From NCBI RefSeq assembly GCF_050908995.1, contig NC_135130.1, positions 6,999,001 to 7,063,000 on the forward strand: 64,000 nt of DNA. The letters are read 5' to 3'. Below, one piece after another: positions 25,804-37,360 of this stretch. A program made the position numbers and the translations under genes. The notes beneath the pieces were generated by a model. That model ran no database searches, was not told where the DNA came from, and saw nothing but the letters and a program-made list of their open reading frames with translations. The stretch comes from Andrena cerasifolii (taxonomy: Eukaryota; Arthropoda; Insecta; Hymenoptera; Andrenidae). The stretch's first letter is position 1; the number at the start of each line of letters is the position of its first letter.

Positions 25804-27715
25804 ATTCATTGAATAGCATTCAGTATTTGTTACAACGATTGAGAACTATTTTAATGAATAAAATTGAATCTGTTCCTCTTATGGGGAAATTTTTATTTTT
25901 ATATTTTACAAGTTCCATTCCAACTAGAACTTTTATTTTTAAGAACTTATACTTTATCAGTTCTCATGGGAACATTTTTAAAAAAGTTCCACGGTCCATG
26001 TTTCAAGTAGAACCTATTGCAAAGTTCCAGAACTCTTTCGAACCCCGGTTTGTTTCAAATTCTATATTTAAAAAAACAGTAGGAATATTCGGTTTTGAAA
26101 GTATGGGCTACTATTAAAATAGATATTCTACTCTAAGAAAGTTAAGGTAAAACTGATTTTCGAACTCTAGCATCTATTGAACGACGGGTATTATTTATAC
26201 AATTAAAATTATCCAAAGTACTTTGATTGAGAATAATACCTGTTACCCAATTGGTGCTACAGAAATTTTCTTTCGCGGTCAAAGTTACCCGAGTGGTCAA
26301 CGCCACCCCATTCGATGGTAACTTCTTCCCTCTTTCAAATACTCAAACTCGATCGCAGTCTGATTTTTAAAAGACTCCCCAAAAGAGCAACTATTTCCTC
26401 CACCCCTCGCAGAAGCTTTTCTATAAAAACACGCGTCAACTAAAATTGCCCAAAGGGAAATTCGAGCCCTCGAAGTACAGAAAGTTGCCCAACTGAATCA
26501 CCCAAATGTAGAACTCGAACTTCGCATCCACTCCTCGAGCGGGACACCATAACAAAATCCAGTCTCGCCCCGAAGCTCTAGATCGAGATAAATCTATCCA
26601 CCCCGTATCTTCCACGAATCTCCCTCTGCCTAAATGCCCAAGCGACACCGCTGAAACCGCGAGGAATAAGTTGTCAGAGGTTCGTGCTACCTGGCACGGT
26701 GATCGAATAAAAAAAAATATCGCTCTGCCTGGGAAGAGGTGGCAAGCGATACGCAAATACGGTGCAAGTGGGCGTTTTAGGAGACGAGATAATTAAAAGC
26801 GAGTTCCGCAGCCAGCTCTCAGGGAGCCGAGGAGCAGCAGAAAGGGCGGGGTTTCGACGAACCCCGTGGAAATAACGGCGGAAAATGACTCGCAGATGTT
26901 GGGCCCGCTGGCTTGGCGAGCAAGGGGCGCTTTATTCGCAGATTGCACCGCTGAAAAACTGTCGCCAGAAATACCGTCAACACGCGGCGAGTTGTATTCG
27001 TTTCGTTCGAGCGGCGGGACCGCGAGTTAAATTTGTAAGGTGCTCGCTCTTTGTTGCTCGTTTGGTAACCTGTTGACTGGGGAATTTGTAAAGAGAAGGA
27101 CGGAACCTCTGTCGGGGATCTTCATCTCCTATTTCCCTCCTCAATCGTCGAATGTGTCCTTTCTAATTAAAGATTAAATGTTTCTGCGTTGACGAAACGG
27201 GGGGCGGGTGGATGATTGATGGATTTTTCCTGTGGAAAGGAGAGGACTTTTTTTGTCCCAGGCACACCTGACCCGTTTAATTACCATCGCTACACCTTCG
27301 CGCGAATTAATAATGTCGAACCGTAGTAGGGCTCCCGATGAAGAAACGCTGACGCCAGGCGAGCACACTTTGCCCAACGGTTTTCCCCGGTCGATAAACT
27401 TCGTAATTACGAAACTTGAGCGGGCGAAGTGTATCAACGGCGACGGATCAAAATGGTACTCGAGATCGTGGTCGTAAAAATTGAAACTTCTAATATTGGA
27501 CGAGGGATGCCGCGCGAAAGAAACTACGAGGATTTTCAAACTGAATAGAAATATCTCGAGTGACACTAACAAATCTAATATGAATTCAAGCTTCGAGATT
27601 CGTCATTCGAGTTCGTCATAATACACCTTACTCCAACGCCATTATCACTGAACCCTTTTCAATTTTCGAAAAACCAAGTACATAGGGTGGTTCCTCGCTA
27701 AAAAACACGTCGAAA
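25804..27715. other. No gene recognised
   Basis: AT-rich on the left, CpG-richer after 26,260. No exon, RNA gene or repeat structure is supported. Confidence 0.4.
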
Positions 27716-27895
27716 ACGTAAGATGAATTTTTTCCCTGCGAAGCTTCGTTTCCGAAATAATCCGCCTCAAAGAGCGGTGCTGCAGCGCCGCTTCGGACTA
27801 TGCAGCTCTAAATGCGCGCACAGCAGCACCGCATTCGACATCGATTTTCTCAAAAACTAAGCTACCTACGAAAAAAAACCTTCCCACCTTTTCGA
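27716..27895. repeat. Foldback repeat, family 1, copy 1
   Basis: The arms are rough inverted repeats: a left arm containing GAAGCTTCGTTTCCGAAA and a right arm containing GATTTTCTCAAAAACTAAG, flanking a GC-rich loop rich in GCAGC/GCTGC. The arm sequence recurs at 30,677-30,822 and at 32,281-33,187. Confidence 0.5.
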
Positions 27896-29310
27896 TTCGT
27901 TTTTTAAAAACGAATAATTCTACCCCCTTGCCTACCGGAATCCTCGCCGCCTGTCGCGTGTACGAGCGAAAGAAGATCGAAGTAAGGGCGACGCTAAATA
28001 AGACTCAACCGCTGCCGTTCCCAATAACCATGACCCTGTACAATAGAAGGTCATTCCCAAAACGACGAGCATAAAGCAACGCTGGGTGAAAGCGCGTTTC
28101 CCGCTTCGAACATGCCCAACGCGATGGCAGCACCGCTCGGCACGGTCCCTGGAGCGCTAGAGCAACGCGATGAAGAGGAAAGCTGCTCTAGAGGCGGTCT
28201 AAATTTAAGTTTCAGATTTATACGCCCTCACTCGCCGGCCATTGACTTCCCTCGGACCCGCCAGCAACCCTGCGCTCGCGCGCGCTTTTCCGCCTCCCCT
28301 CCCCGGCCCCAGTCACCCCTCTCGGGACGCGACTCTAACTCACCATTTTTCCCCTTTATTCCTGCAGCAGGCCCGCGCATAAATCATGCGAAATACGAAG
28401 TAAAACGTGATATTTCAAACGATAAATCTCTCGGGGTGGCTTGATTATTTTCGTCTCGAGGATAATGGCGGGGAGGGGGAGAGCTGATTTTGGGCTAGCA
28501 TCACTTAACTTAATTTCAACGATATAACGGATACTGGGAAATATTGTTTGGAAAAAAACGGGCAGCTCGGACCAGTGGTTCTCAATCCCTCACGCCTCAT
28601 CAGACTCTGCTTTCTACGAAGCTTTATATTTTAATTATTATTTTTAATTATTTTAAACAGATAGGCGGGCGCGCGCAGAGGCATCGCTCGAAATTTTGCA
28701 ACAAAAAATTTCGATCACCGACGCACCGGCGTATTTATGCCCGGCGAATCGGATTCCGACGAGAATTTTCCACTAATCCGAACGCAACCCTACTACCCGC
28801 GATATCGTATTCTGTTTGACGCGCAACGGGCATCGGCGGATCCTGCGACTGGAATGGCCGTAGTTTCGGATGCATAATCCACCGCCTCGTCGATCATCGG
28901 AACGACATAGTGGAGGCGCATCTCATCACGCGGAAATATTTATATATACCCCGTTGCACAGTGCAAACGATCGATATAGACGTGCATCGGTGGCAAACTT
29001 TGAGGGAACTTGGCTGAATTATGCAACCCCTACCATACGTGGTTCTGCGTTTCCCGTATTTCTCTCCCCACCCCCCACCCCCTTACTCTCTCTCTCTCTG
29101 TCTGAACAGTTTATGATACAACGGAGCCGTCGACCACATGAAACAACGAAGAAATTTAGCGAGAGCACGCGATATATTCCACCCTCCCCACCGTTCCCCT
29201 TTTTCACTCGATGCAAGACGACAGAGACATCACGTTCGGTTCATGAAAAATACATTTGACGTCCCATAGACAGTCTCCGAAGCTCCGCGGGGGCGGAAGA
29301 TGTGGTTTAT
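27896..29310. other. No gene recognised
   Basis: CpG-rich to about 28,400, then mixed. Frames of 110-129 codons on the plus strand at 28,112-28,444 and 28,870-29,259 show no domain and low-complexity composition. Confidence 0.4.
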
Positions 29311-29316
29311 TGTTAG

Positions 29317-29575
29317 TTATTATTATTATTATTATTATTATTAAAGGGAGAACCTTTAGTGTACAGAGATACAAAATTATTACCATTACTACATACAAAG
29401 ATAAAAATAAAAGAAATAAATAAAAAATATATATATGAAATAATAACATAAAATAAAAGAAATAAATAAAAAATATATATATGAAATAATAACATAAAAT
29501 AAAAGAAATAAATAAAAAATATATATATGAAATAATAACATAAAATAAAATAAAATAATATAATATAAAATAAAA
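29317..29575. repeat. (ATT)n run followed by a 46-bp AT-rich tandem repeat
   Basis: A short ATT run (29,317-29,342) is followed at 29,400-29,575 by three near-identical 46-bp units built on ATAAAAGAAATAAATAAA, then an AT dinucleotide stretch, then GAAATAATAACATAAA. The GAAATAATAAC motif recurs at 29,437, 29,483 and 29,529, exactly 46 bp apart. Confidence 0.9.
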
Positions 29576-30344
29576 TAACAGAGATAAATTAAGATGAGAT
29601 AAACACGCTCTCGCAAGAGCAGTCTGTAAATCGTATGTGGAACGACAATGTGGGATATAAAAGAGGGTAGCTCTATGAGTCTCGCGGGCGGGAAGCGAAC
29701 CGCCTTCGGGAAGAGGCTGACACGATTCCCTCTGACGGGAGGGCGTACAAATGCGCTGGATCAGTGGACAGAATTACGCCAGAGCCTTTGGGGAACGAAA
29801 ATTCACTTCTGGTCATTAGACTGGTTGCTATAAATTTCGCGAATTCTCCAGCAGCCCCGTTCAACTCCATTCGCCCCGGGCCACCTCGTCCTCCTTCCTT
29901 TCATACACCCCTCAATGGTAAGAAACGGACAAAGAGCCGTTCCATTGCTTGCAAGGAACGTTGCGCAGCGAAAATACCGTCTAAGAAGTATCAATTCCTG
30001 GCGAACCGTATCCCAAATATCTCGGCGTGGAAACACGCCGGCGCCAGAGCGTTAATCGAATTCGAATGGAACTGTGTGATGGAAAGGAGATTTTTTACCC
30101 TTATATGGAATTCGTAAAATTACGCGGATATTAAATTTGGGTGAAATTGACAAAATGAAAATGGAACTCAGGTCGTTGAATTATTATGGGTTAATGAACT
30201 TATTAAATTTCTGCTGCAAGAAGAATTAAAAAATTTAGTACTTATTATTGATGGTTATTAATTATTTAACGATATGAATGAGGATTTGCGACTCGATTTT
30301 GGGTCAAAAGGACCCAATTCCCGTACAAGCGTCAAATATCAACT

Positions 30345-30617
30345 CGCCGCGGTCACGCGGGGTGTATCGCACCCCAGGGAATTTTTTTTCTTTGCCAATA
30401 TTTCTGTAAATTTGTAGAGTTTAATATTAAAATTTAAAAATTAAGCGAACTTTAACTAAAAAATCTCTTTCCTCCACAATTATTTTTTCAGCTTTTAGCA
30501 TATCAAAGTTTTCATTTCTAGAAAAATACTGTTACAGTAAAAGAGTATTCTACTATTAGACTATTAAAGAAAACAGTTGAAAGATTTAAAAATACGAAAA
30601 TGGTAACTTAAAAGTGA
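30345..30617. mobile_element. Shortened relative of element D
   Basis: This matches element D from its GGTCAC-CGGGGTGTATC end through GCCAATATTTCTG and, at the other end, AAAAATACGAAAATGGTAACT. The middle is shorter and the TTAA termini have decayed. It sits directly beside the foldback repeat at 30,677. Confidence 0.65.
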
Positions 30618-30676
30618 CGCTGAGGTGCACTGAACTTTGCGCGACCAATTTCTGATAATAAGAAGCAACGTCAAGA

Positions 30677-30822
30677 ACTTCAAAGTCGATTTTCCCGAAA
30701 ATGAAGCGCGATACGAAAAAAGCTGACTCTTTCTTTTCGACTTATAAGAAGTAAACAAGTCGAGAAGAAGGAGTAAAATTTTTCGATATCTCGCTTCATT
30801 TTCGAGAAAATCCGCTTCGAAC
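30677..30822. repeat. Foldback repeat, family 1, copy 2
   Basis: The left arm (CTTCAAAGTCGATTTTCCCG onward, through GAAAATGAAGCGCGATA) and the right arm (TATCTCGCTTCATTTTCGAG onward) are near-perfect reverse complements about 60 bp long around a short loop. The transcript would form a strong hairpin. Confidence 0.8.
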
Positions 30823-32280
30823 CTCTCGACGTCGCGCCCAGTCGCGTACAGGAAAACCTACCATTAAAGAACGATAGAAATCGGCTGAGGCAACGGCAAA
30901 GTTTCAGCGACCGTGCCACGGATACCCAAAAAATCTCGTCTAATTTCCCAAGAAGTCGCAAGGGGCGGGGGGGGGGGGGCGGGATGATGTAGGAACTCTC
31001 GCAGTTCGAAACTGCAGTTTCTCCTCGGGGCGTCCGCGGGCGAAAGAAGGTGGGCCATAATCGTTACGAACAATTAAACTAAACGGCAAAAACGCGGAGG
31101 CGAGAGATCCCTGGCCGCGCCAGGAGAGCGGTAATTAAAAGTGAGCCCATTAATTCGGCTTACGGCGGCTGGGAACGTTTCAAATTGTTTACAAACTAAA
31201 GCACCGGTCGCGCGGGCGGGGGACAGTTTTAAATGTTCGCAATTACGAGCAGCCGGCGTGCCCGCTTCCGCTCGCGAAATTAGGAAACCGAAGCGACAAG
31301 CGAGTAATAAATATAGAGGCGGATCGATCTCCCCTGACCAGGGGCATTTCGAGGGGACACTGTGAAATTGCTCGCGAAATGAGACTCGAATCGCGTTCGA
31401 AATTTTTATGAAGTCCGCCTTTAATGAGACCGCTGGTCGCCGCTTTTTTTTCTGTCGGCCGTTCAAATACCTCAACGGAGCAAAAACACGGGGAGAAAGT
31501 TCCGTCGAAGCTTATTTTCGTTCAGCTTTTTCCAAACGTCCCTCTACGTACCAAATCACCCAAGGGGTTGATGCTGGTTTCGACGCAGGGAAGCGAGGGT
31601 TCGATGGAGGTTGAAAGAAGAATTTGAAAGGAGGCTGATATTAAATCGAAGTCGAAGTAAAGCTGCTGCGAAAAATTCTTCGAATTTGTTGCTTCGGAAG
31701 AAAGAAGGGTAAAAGAAGGGTAAAAGAGCGGCTTGTCTTCTTCGCGACGGAAGTTTCTTTGCCTGAGTAATTCCCCGACAGATTTGAGAACTCGTCGTAT
31801 CGGAGGGACGAGCCAGCGATCGATCCACACGAGCGCAACAAGCTCGAAAAGGAACTCGTTTAATTCGGCGAACTAAACAGCGAAGTTCGTCTCCCAGGCG
31901 GGGAATACTTATGCAGTTCGATCGATTTTAAAAGGAACACTCAGGAACTGAGAAGTTCCGCGAGTCAATGGACCCGTCGCCACTTGTTGAATGTTTATAA
32001 AGTGGAGTACAAGTCCAAGATAGCCAGCTACTCCAACGATACACGCCTGGCCCGCGGGAATCTAGAAGCAACTAGATTGGCAAATTGCTTTCTCGGTCTG
32101 TGATTTTATTAGTGCCTACAATAACAGTGGAAATACGAAAATTAGTCTCCTTTCTCGATTTTAATTAGCCCGGCAAAAGGAACGCCCAAAAAAGCGACTT
32201 TCTGCGTAAATTAAAGCAGGATTAGTGGTTTAATTTAACGTGGATTGATTCAGGAATCAAAACTGAGTAAAAAATGTAGA

Positions 32281-33187
32281 ATACCATTTTTCCATGCGAG
32301 CCTTCGTTTTCGAGAAAAACGACTTTGAAAACGCAGCGCCCTAGAGCAGCTCTAAGCGCGCGCGCATACAGCAGCTTTAAGGGGAGGTTCTGGTCTAGAG
32401 CCCCAAAAAATAGGTGATATTTAGGAATTAATTAAAGGAAAACTACTATATATAATTTAATGGGACTTGTTGCATTGTATTAAGGATATCTTAGATTATA
32501 GAAATATATTTTTTGTTTTATAAGTAATCACTGCAGGCGGCACTGGGGAGGCGTTAAAGTCAAGGCGTCAAAAAATTCATCAAAATCGGTGGGACCTGTA
32601 TCTCTAAAAGTTATTATCCGATTCGACTGAAACCTTTTTTATTTTGAAGATTATTCTTTTTTCTAGGGGGGGGGACTAAAAAAAATTACAAAAATTACAT
32701 TTTTTTTAGAAAATAACGACACTTCACGTTTGAAATCACTTTTCCCTGTATTTTTCGTCCTTTCAACGCCATTAAAAATTATAAATTTTCAACTTTTTGT
32801 AATTTTTTTTTAGTTCCCCCCTAGCCAAAAGAATAATCTTCAAAATAAAACAAGTTTCAGTCGAATCGGATAATAACTTTTGAAGATACAGGTCCCACCG
32901 TTTTGAGAACACTGTTTCGAGAAAAACGCATTTGAAGTTTTACGTGAGCGCCGAGTAGCCGGTTGTGACCCATGTATTTGCCGCGACTCAAATGCCTACA
33001 ACTTGGGGAATTTTACGAATTTCAACAAATCCTTTTAAACCCGTATTCCTAAAAGATTGAACATTCGAAAAATGAAATAAAAGAAAAATCGACATTTAGA
33101 CCAGAACCTCCCCTTAAGCGGGCGCGCATGCGGCAGTTTTCAAGTCGATTTTCTCAGAAAAGGAAGCATTGTACGAAAAAAATGTAT
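32281..33187. repeat. Foldback repeat, family 1, copy 3, split by element B
   Basis: The left arm 32,281-32,340 (CCTTCGTTTTCGAGAAAAAC then GACTTTGAAAAC) pairs with the right arm 33,130-33,187 (GTTTTCAAGTCGATTTTCTC then AGAAAAGGAAGC). The GC-rich loop is interrupted at GCAGCT|TTAA by element B and resumes after TTAA as GCGGGCGCGC. Confidence 0.65.
32377..33117. mobile_element. TTAA-bounded inverted-repeat element B
   Basis: The left end starts TTAAGGGGAGGTTCTGGTCT and the right end is its exact reverse complement, about 21 bp including TTAA. Subterminal sequence also forms an inner inverted repeat: GGACCTGTATCTCTAAAAGT near 32,600 versus its complement near 32,880. Length is 741 bp, with no transposase. 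A second copy in opposite orientation is element C in an Oga intron (54,349-55,074). Confidence 0.85.
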
Positions 33188-33189
33188 CC

Positions 33190-35704
33190 CACAGATTCGA
33201 CGCATTTTTGAACGAGGAATCAGATGCACTTTAGTTTTCCCACCAAACACATCGCAATCCGCGGATAATCGCAATTAACTCAGAGAAAATTGTAATATTC
33301 GCGTCACTGTGCCCATTTAAAATTTCGTTTTCTCCAACATATATTATTTCCCGGAATGTAAATTTCTTCTTCGATTATTAAATTGTTTGTACATCTTCTG
33401 TTATGCTTTCGAAGCTTCTCCCGCCAAATTACCGAACGATATTTAAGAAAAGGAATCGCTGCTCGAGTTTGCAAATATAACCTATGCCGGTAGATATTTT
33501 TCCTTTCATCTTCGATTTTTGCGCGCGGTGGAAACGAGCCGGGTAATCTGGCACAGGGGAACTAGACGTTTCTAATCCGGCTCACGCGTGTCCAGAATGA
33601 GATCGGACTCGAGGATGGGATTCGAAACGACGGCCGGCGCGGAATGAACCTCGCGTCGACGTTTTTTCCATTCGAATTTCCACGCGGGTCTTCCCTTTTT
33701 CCACGATTTTTTTGGTCGCGTGAAAAACGCCCGCGCCGCTCGGAAACGCGAGAACTCGCGTTTCGAGGCACGTATCGGCGTTTATTTTCAAGGTGGCGTA
33801 AATATAAATTTTTTTCCCTCCGCCGCGGATCCGTTCGGCACGCACCGGCGTGTAATTCGATTTTTTACTCGAAACTACTTTGGCACACGGTCATTCGCAG
33901 GAATCTCGTTTTTTTCAGCGGGGAAATATTTGATCGGACGGTGCGAGATAGATTTGAAAAAGTCTCTGGGAAACGCAGTGGAAGGCAGAATTGATACGCA
34001 GGGGTAATTAAATACCGTAAAATAATGAAGATGCTCGGATACTCGCGGGTAATTTCGTTGGAAACTTGGCGGGAACAGTTGGAGAATTTGAAAGTTACGC
34101 GAGAAGGAGATGGGAAAAGTTTTTAAACCAAAATGGAAGTTCTTAGTGATTATCAAATACTTAACGAAGAAATTAATAAACTATGTACCATACGAACTGT
34201 CGTAAACTACAAAACAGAATTGCATTGCATTATAGATTTTACAGAATTAATAATTCCATATTTCGTCGTAGAATAAAATTTTAACACCGCTAATTCTAAC
34301 TTACACTGAAAATTTGACGAGCATAAATTTTAATAGCATAATAAAATTAAACTGTCAGAAAAGATGCGGGTGATTTCGCATCGTGTTTACGAAGACGACT
34401 CGAATGGAAAGCTTTACCTAGGCAGTTCTGTTTCGGAGCCGCGTTCGACAACAAACCTAAGGTCACACCCGCCGACAACAAATGGCCCATCGATGTTATT
34501 CAGAGCGAGGCTCGAGGACAAAGGAACTCAGGCAACATTGCCTCGTCCTCGACACAAATGCTGCCTGTATAAATATGTGTTTTGGATTCTCTTCTTTATC
34601 GTCTCTGTGCATGCATCGCCGTTCCAATGTAAACATCGCCCATTCTCCGTTCCCCCGTAAAAAAAAAAACAATTACCACGAGCGAGGATAAAATATCCTT
34701 CAATCGTCATGCGTCCTTTGTCCTGACTTTCTTTCATTTGCAGCTATTGTAAACTCTTTGAATTTGTCGAGAGGCTCTAGGCTTAAAAAATCAAGTTTAT
34801 CGATGTCTTTCGAGTCGACGCAGAACTTAAAAGGCTCGCGTATATATTTGGAAAAAAATGTAATTATATATTGAGTACGTTTAAATGTTACCACGAAGGA
34901 GCCGGTTATTCGAATAAAACATTCGCGGACGCCGAGTTGCCCGGCAATGTGACGCGAGCAAATAGTTACATTTCGCTCCCCGAGTTCCATTGTTCCCTAG
35001 GACAACAGAGCTCTCGTTTAAACCGCGCATGCATAGAGCTGATTTTCGCGAGAAATATCTGCCGATGGTAACAATGTCTAACAATGATTGATGGTAACAA
35101 TATCAACTGCAGACGTTTCCCTTCACTGTCTTATTGCAGAGACAGTGAGCCCTCTGTGCATAAAGAGGGCGTTCATGGCGTTATTACCCCGAGCATTTTT
35201 TCTCGTTAATGAATGATTCAAGAGAAAAGAGACAAGCCCTGTTATTCCTCGGAAAAGAATGCACAATAGCTCGGACTCTATTTAAACTTAATTAAGAATT
35301 CATTCCTCCCCCGGGAACACTGCTACGCAGTAATGGCGCGAATTATTCCAAACACATGCCTCCGCTATTTCTCTCATAATTTGTCTGGGATTATCTTGCA
35401 ATCCATTTCCAACAGACACCGCCGGTAAACAATTAAAAATACAAATTGCCCGTCATTCTCGTTACAAGCGAGAAAACTCGCAACGTAGTAAATGTACTAG
35501 AAAGTGTATTTCGCAGAAAAATTTCAGTTTAAATTAAAAACTTTTCTTTTACACTGAAATAATTAAATTTAAAAAATTGTAATCCAGTGATTCGCGTTTC
35601 TATGTTTGCTACACGAATTGCTTTAAGAAAAGTTATTTAATTCAAGTTTGTTTCAGTGATTAGTTTGAATTGATTCGTGGATATGTAAAATTTGTATCGC
35701 TAAC
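33190..35704. other. No exon recognised
   Basis: CpG-rich at 33,540-34,000, AT-rich elsewhere. If the signal-peptide exon to the right is real, this is its first intron. I found no minus-strand exon with a phase-1 acceptor and clear protein content. Confidence 0.4.
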
Positions 35705-35774
35705 CTTTAAAGATGGCTGCGAGAAGCACGACGACGAACAGCAAGCGCAGCTTCCCGTGGCTACGGTGTCCCAT
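35705..35774 (-). CDS. Candidate first coding exon (signal peptide) of an unidentified gene
   Basis: On the minus strand an ATG at 35,774 opens 23 codons reading MGHRSHGKLRLL, then a run of Val, Leu and Ala (FVVVLLAAIFK), then a donor GTTAGC at 35,704. A basic N-terminus followed by an 11-residue hydrophobic core is a textbook signal peptide. The exon ends in phase 1. An in-frame ATG also occurs upstream at 35,900, but the one at 35,774 places the hydrophobic core correctly. No further exon could be found to the left, so the rest of the protein is unknown. Chance hydrophobic frames do occur, so this is a tentative call. Confidence 0.4.
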
Positions 35775-37360
35775 TGTGTCCTCGAGCAGATAGAACGCCG
35801 CTTCTGCACAGTCAATTACGGACGCACGAACCGCCAGTTGAGAATCTGCCCGCGCTGAGCATCGTCCGCTGATCGCACTTGGTGTCGGTGCAGTAACCAA
35901 TTGAAAAACGAGTCAACTGCCCCGCATTCCCGCACTTTTCCCAGCACTGATGTCCGACGCGATTCACGACACTCACAGAACGAATCTACCAACTTAAACT
36001 CTATAGTCTAAAGAAGCCTGAAGCTCTTGACTTCTACCATCAACATAAACGGCGACACGAGAAATCTAGTACACTCCGCGGACCATCTAGGATTCTCCGC
36101 GCGATCCCTCTGCCTCACACGCGACACCTGTCGACCAGCTTGGTCCGCGCGTTTCAAAACCGACGGATTCGTAACGCGGAAAACGGCGTGCTCCGCGCGA
36201 CCGTAGCAGCGAAGTGTTCACTAATTTAACTCTCACATTCGACTCGATTGTTACACCGTAGTGCTTTTACACCGCGATTGCCCTTATCGAGGCGGATAAA
36301 TAGTCCACGGGGCATCCGCATGTGTCCGAAGTGGCGATTGTATATGTCAAACGCGACGTTGGTTTCCAGAAAGGGTTTCGGAGATCCTCCGAACACGATG
36401 TGTCACTTTTCGACCGCGATCGAAGAAGCACCCACTTGTTCGTCGAACGCGAATAGTGAATACTGGATCGCTTTGCTACGCCCGTAGAAGAACGATATCG
36501 AGTTTAATGCTCGTGACAGCGCGCGCGTTTACGATCGAACCGCGGAGACAGTGGCCCGCGCGACGACTCGACTGTTAGACGTACCGCGCGACACTGACCA
36601 CAGCCCGCGTTTCTACTGAAACCACCGCCGCGTCAGATGGCGCTGCTGCGCCTGCGCGCTTCGATTACCCAGCGGCGCCTATATTCAACTCCGCGCGCCG
36701 CTTGCAACAAGTTGCAGCGCGTGGCTCGAGCTGCATGCTCCGGGAACGTGCACTCATTGAATGCAGTCGGCGCGTACGCGGCTGGCATAGCGAAGCGCGA
36801 TCGACTGCACGGTCTTCTGTGTAATAAAATTGAAGCGAGCGGCTGCCAACCCTCCCCTGGAAAACGTAGAAATCTCTACTCGTCGCTTTCACTGGCGAGC
36901 ACATTTTCCGGGTGTAGCCAGGTTCTGGGATACGAGTAGCGGTGGACGATGGTAGTTGGTTTTATTTATTATAATGTACATACTAGGGAAGGTGAATGGA
37001 TTTTCATTGCCGGCGATTATCTTGGCTTCCCTGGGCTCTCGGTGTTCGTCGTTAGCGAGCCGTCGGAGCTGTAGCAAGTGTTCTGTGAACGTTACGATTA
37101 ATTGATTGGGTCTGATAAGTAAATTGCTCGAGTTTGGGATTTTAAGAATTGTGGCTGAGTACTTTTCTGGGCAGGCGCTCCTTTCGGATGCTCGAGAAGG
37201 TTGCCGAGACGGATTTGGTGAACTTCTTTCTCCTGCGAAAGAGGGAATGTTTCTAGTTGAGCTAGCATTCCCAGACTTTTCGATAATGCAATGTGAATAA
37301 ATTTACATTTAATCTGCGTGTCTCTGTATTTGCTTAAACTCGCCCAGTCACCTTTCTACG
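35775..37360. promoter_or_regulatory. CpG-rich stretch upstream of the signal-peptide exon
   Basis: 35,900-36,800 is rich in CpG and GCGC words, unlike the flanking AT-rich DNA. It would serve as 5' leader and promoter of the minus-strand exon at 35,705-35,774 and borders the 3' end of the membrane-protein gene to the right. No TATA box stands out. The open frame at 36,637-36,939 looks like a composition effect. Confidence 0.35.

Noticed and set aside
29204..29616. Hydrophobic Tyr/Phe/Ile-rich minus-strand frames
   Set aside because: Translations of the 46-bp AT-rich tandem repeat.
36637..36939. 100-codon plus-strand frame in CpG-rich DNA
   Set aside because: No motif or splice context; it sits in the presumed promoter region of the minus-strand signal-peptide exon.
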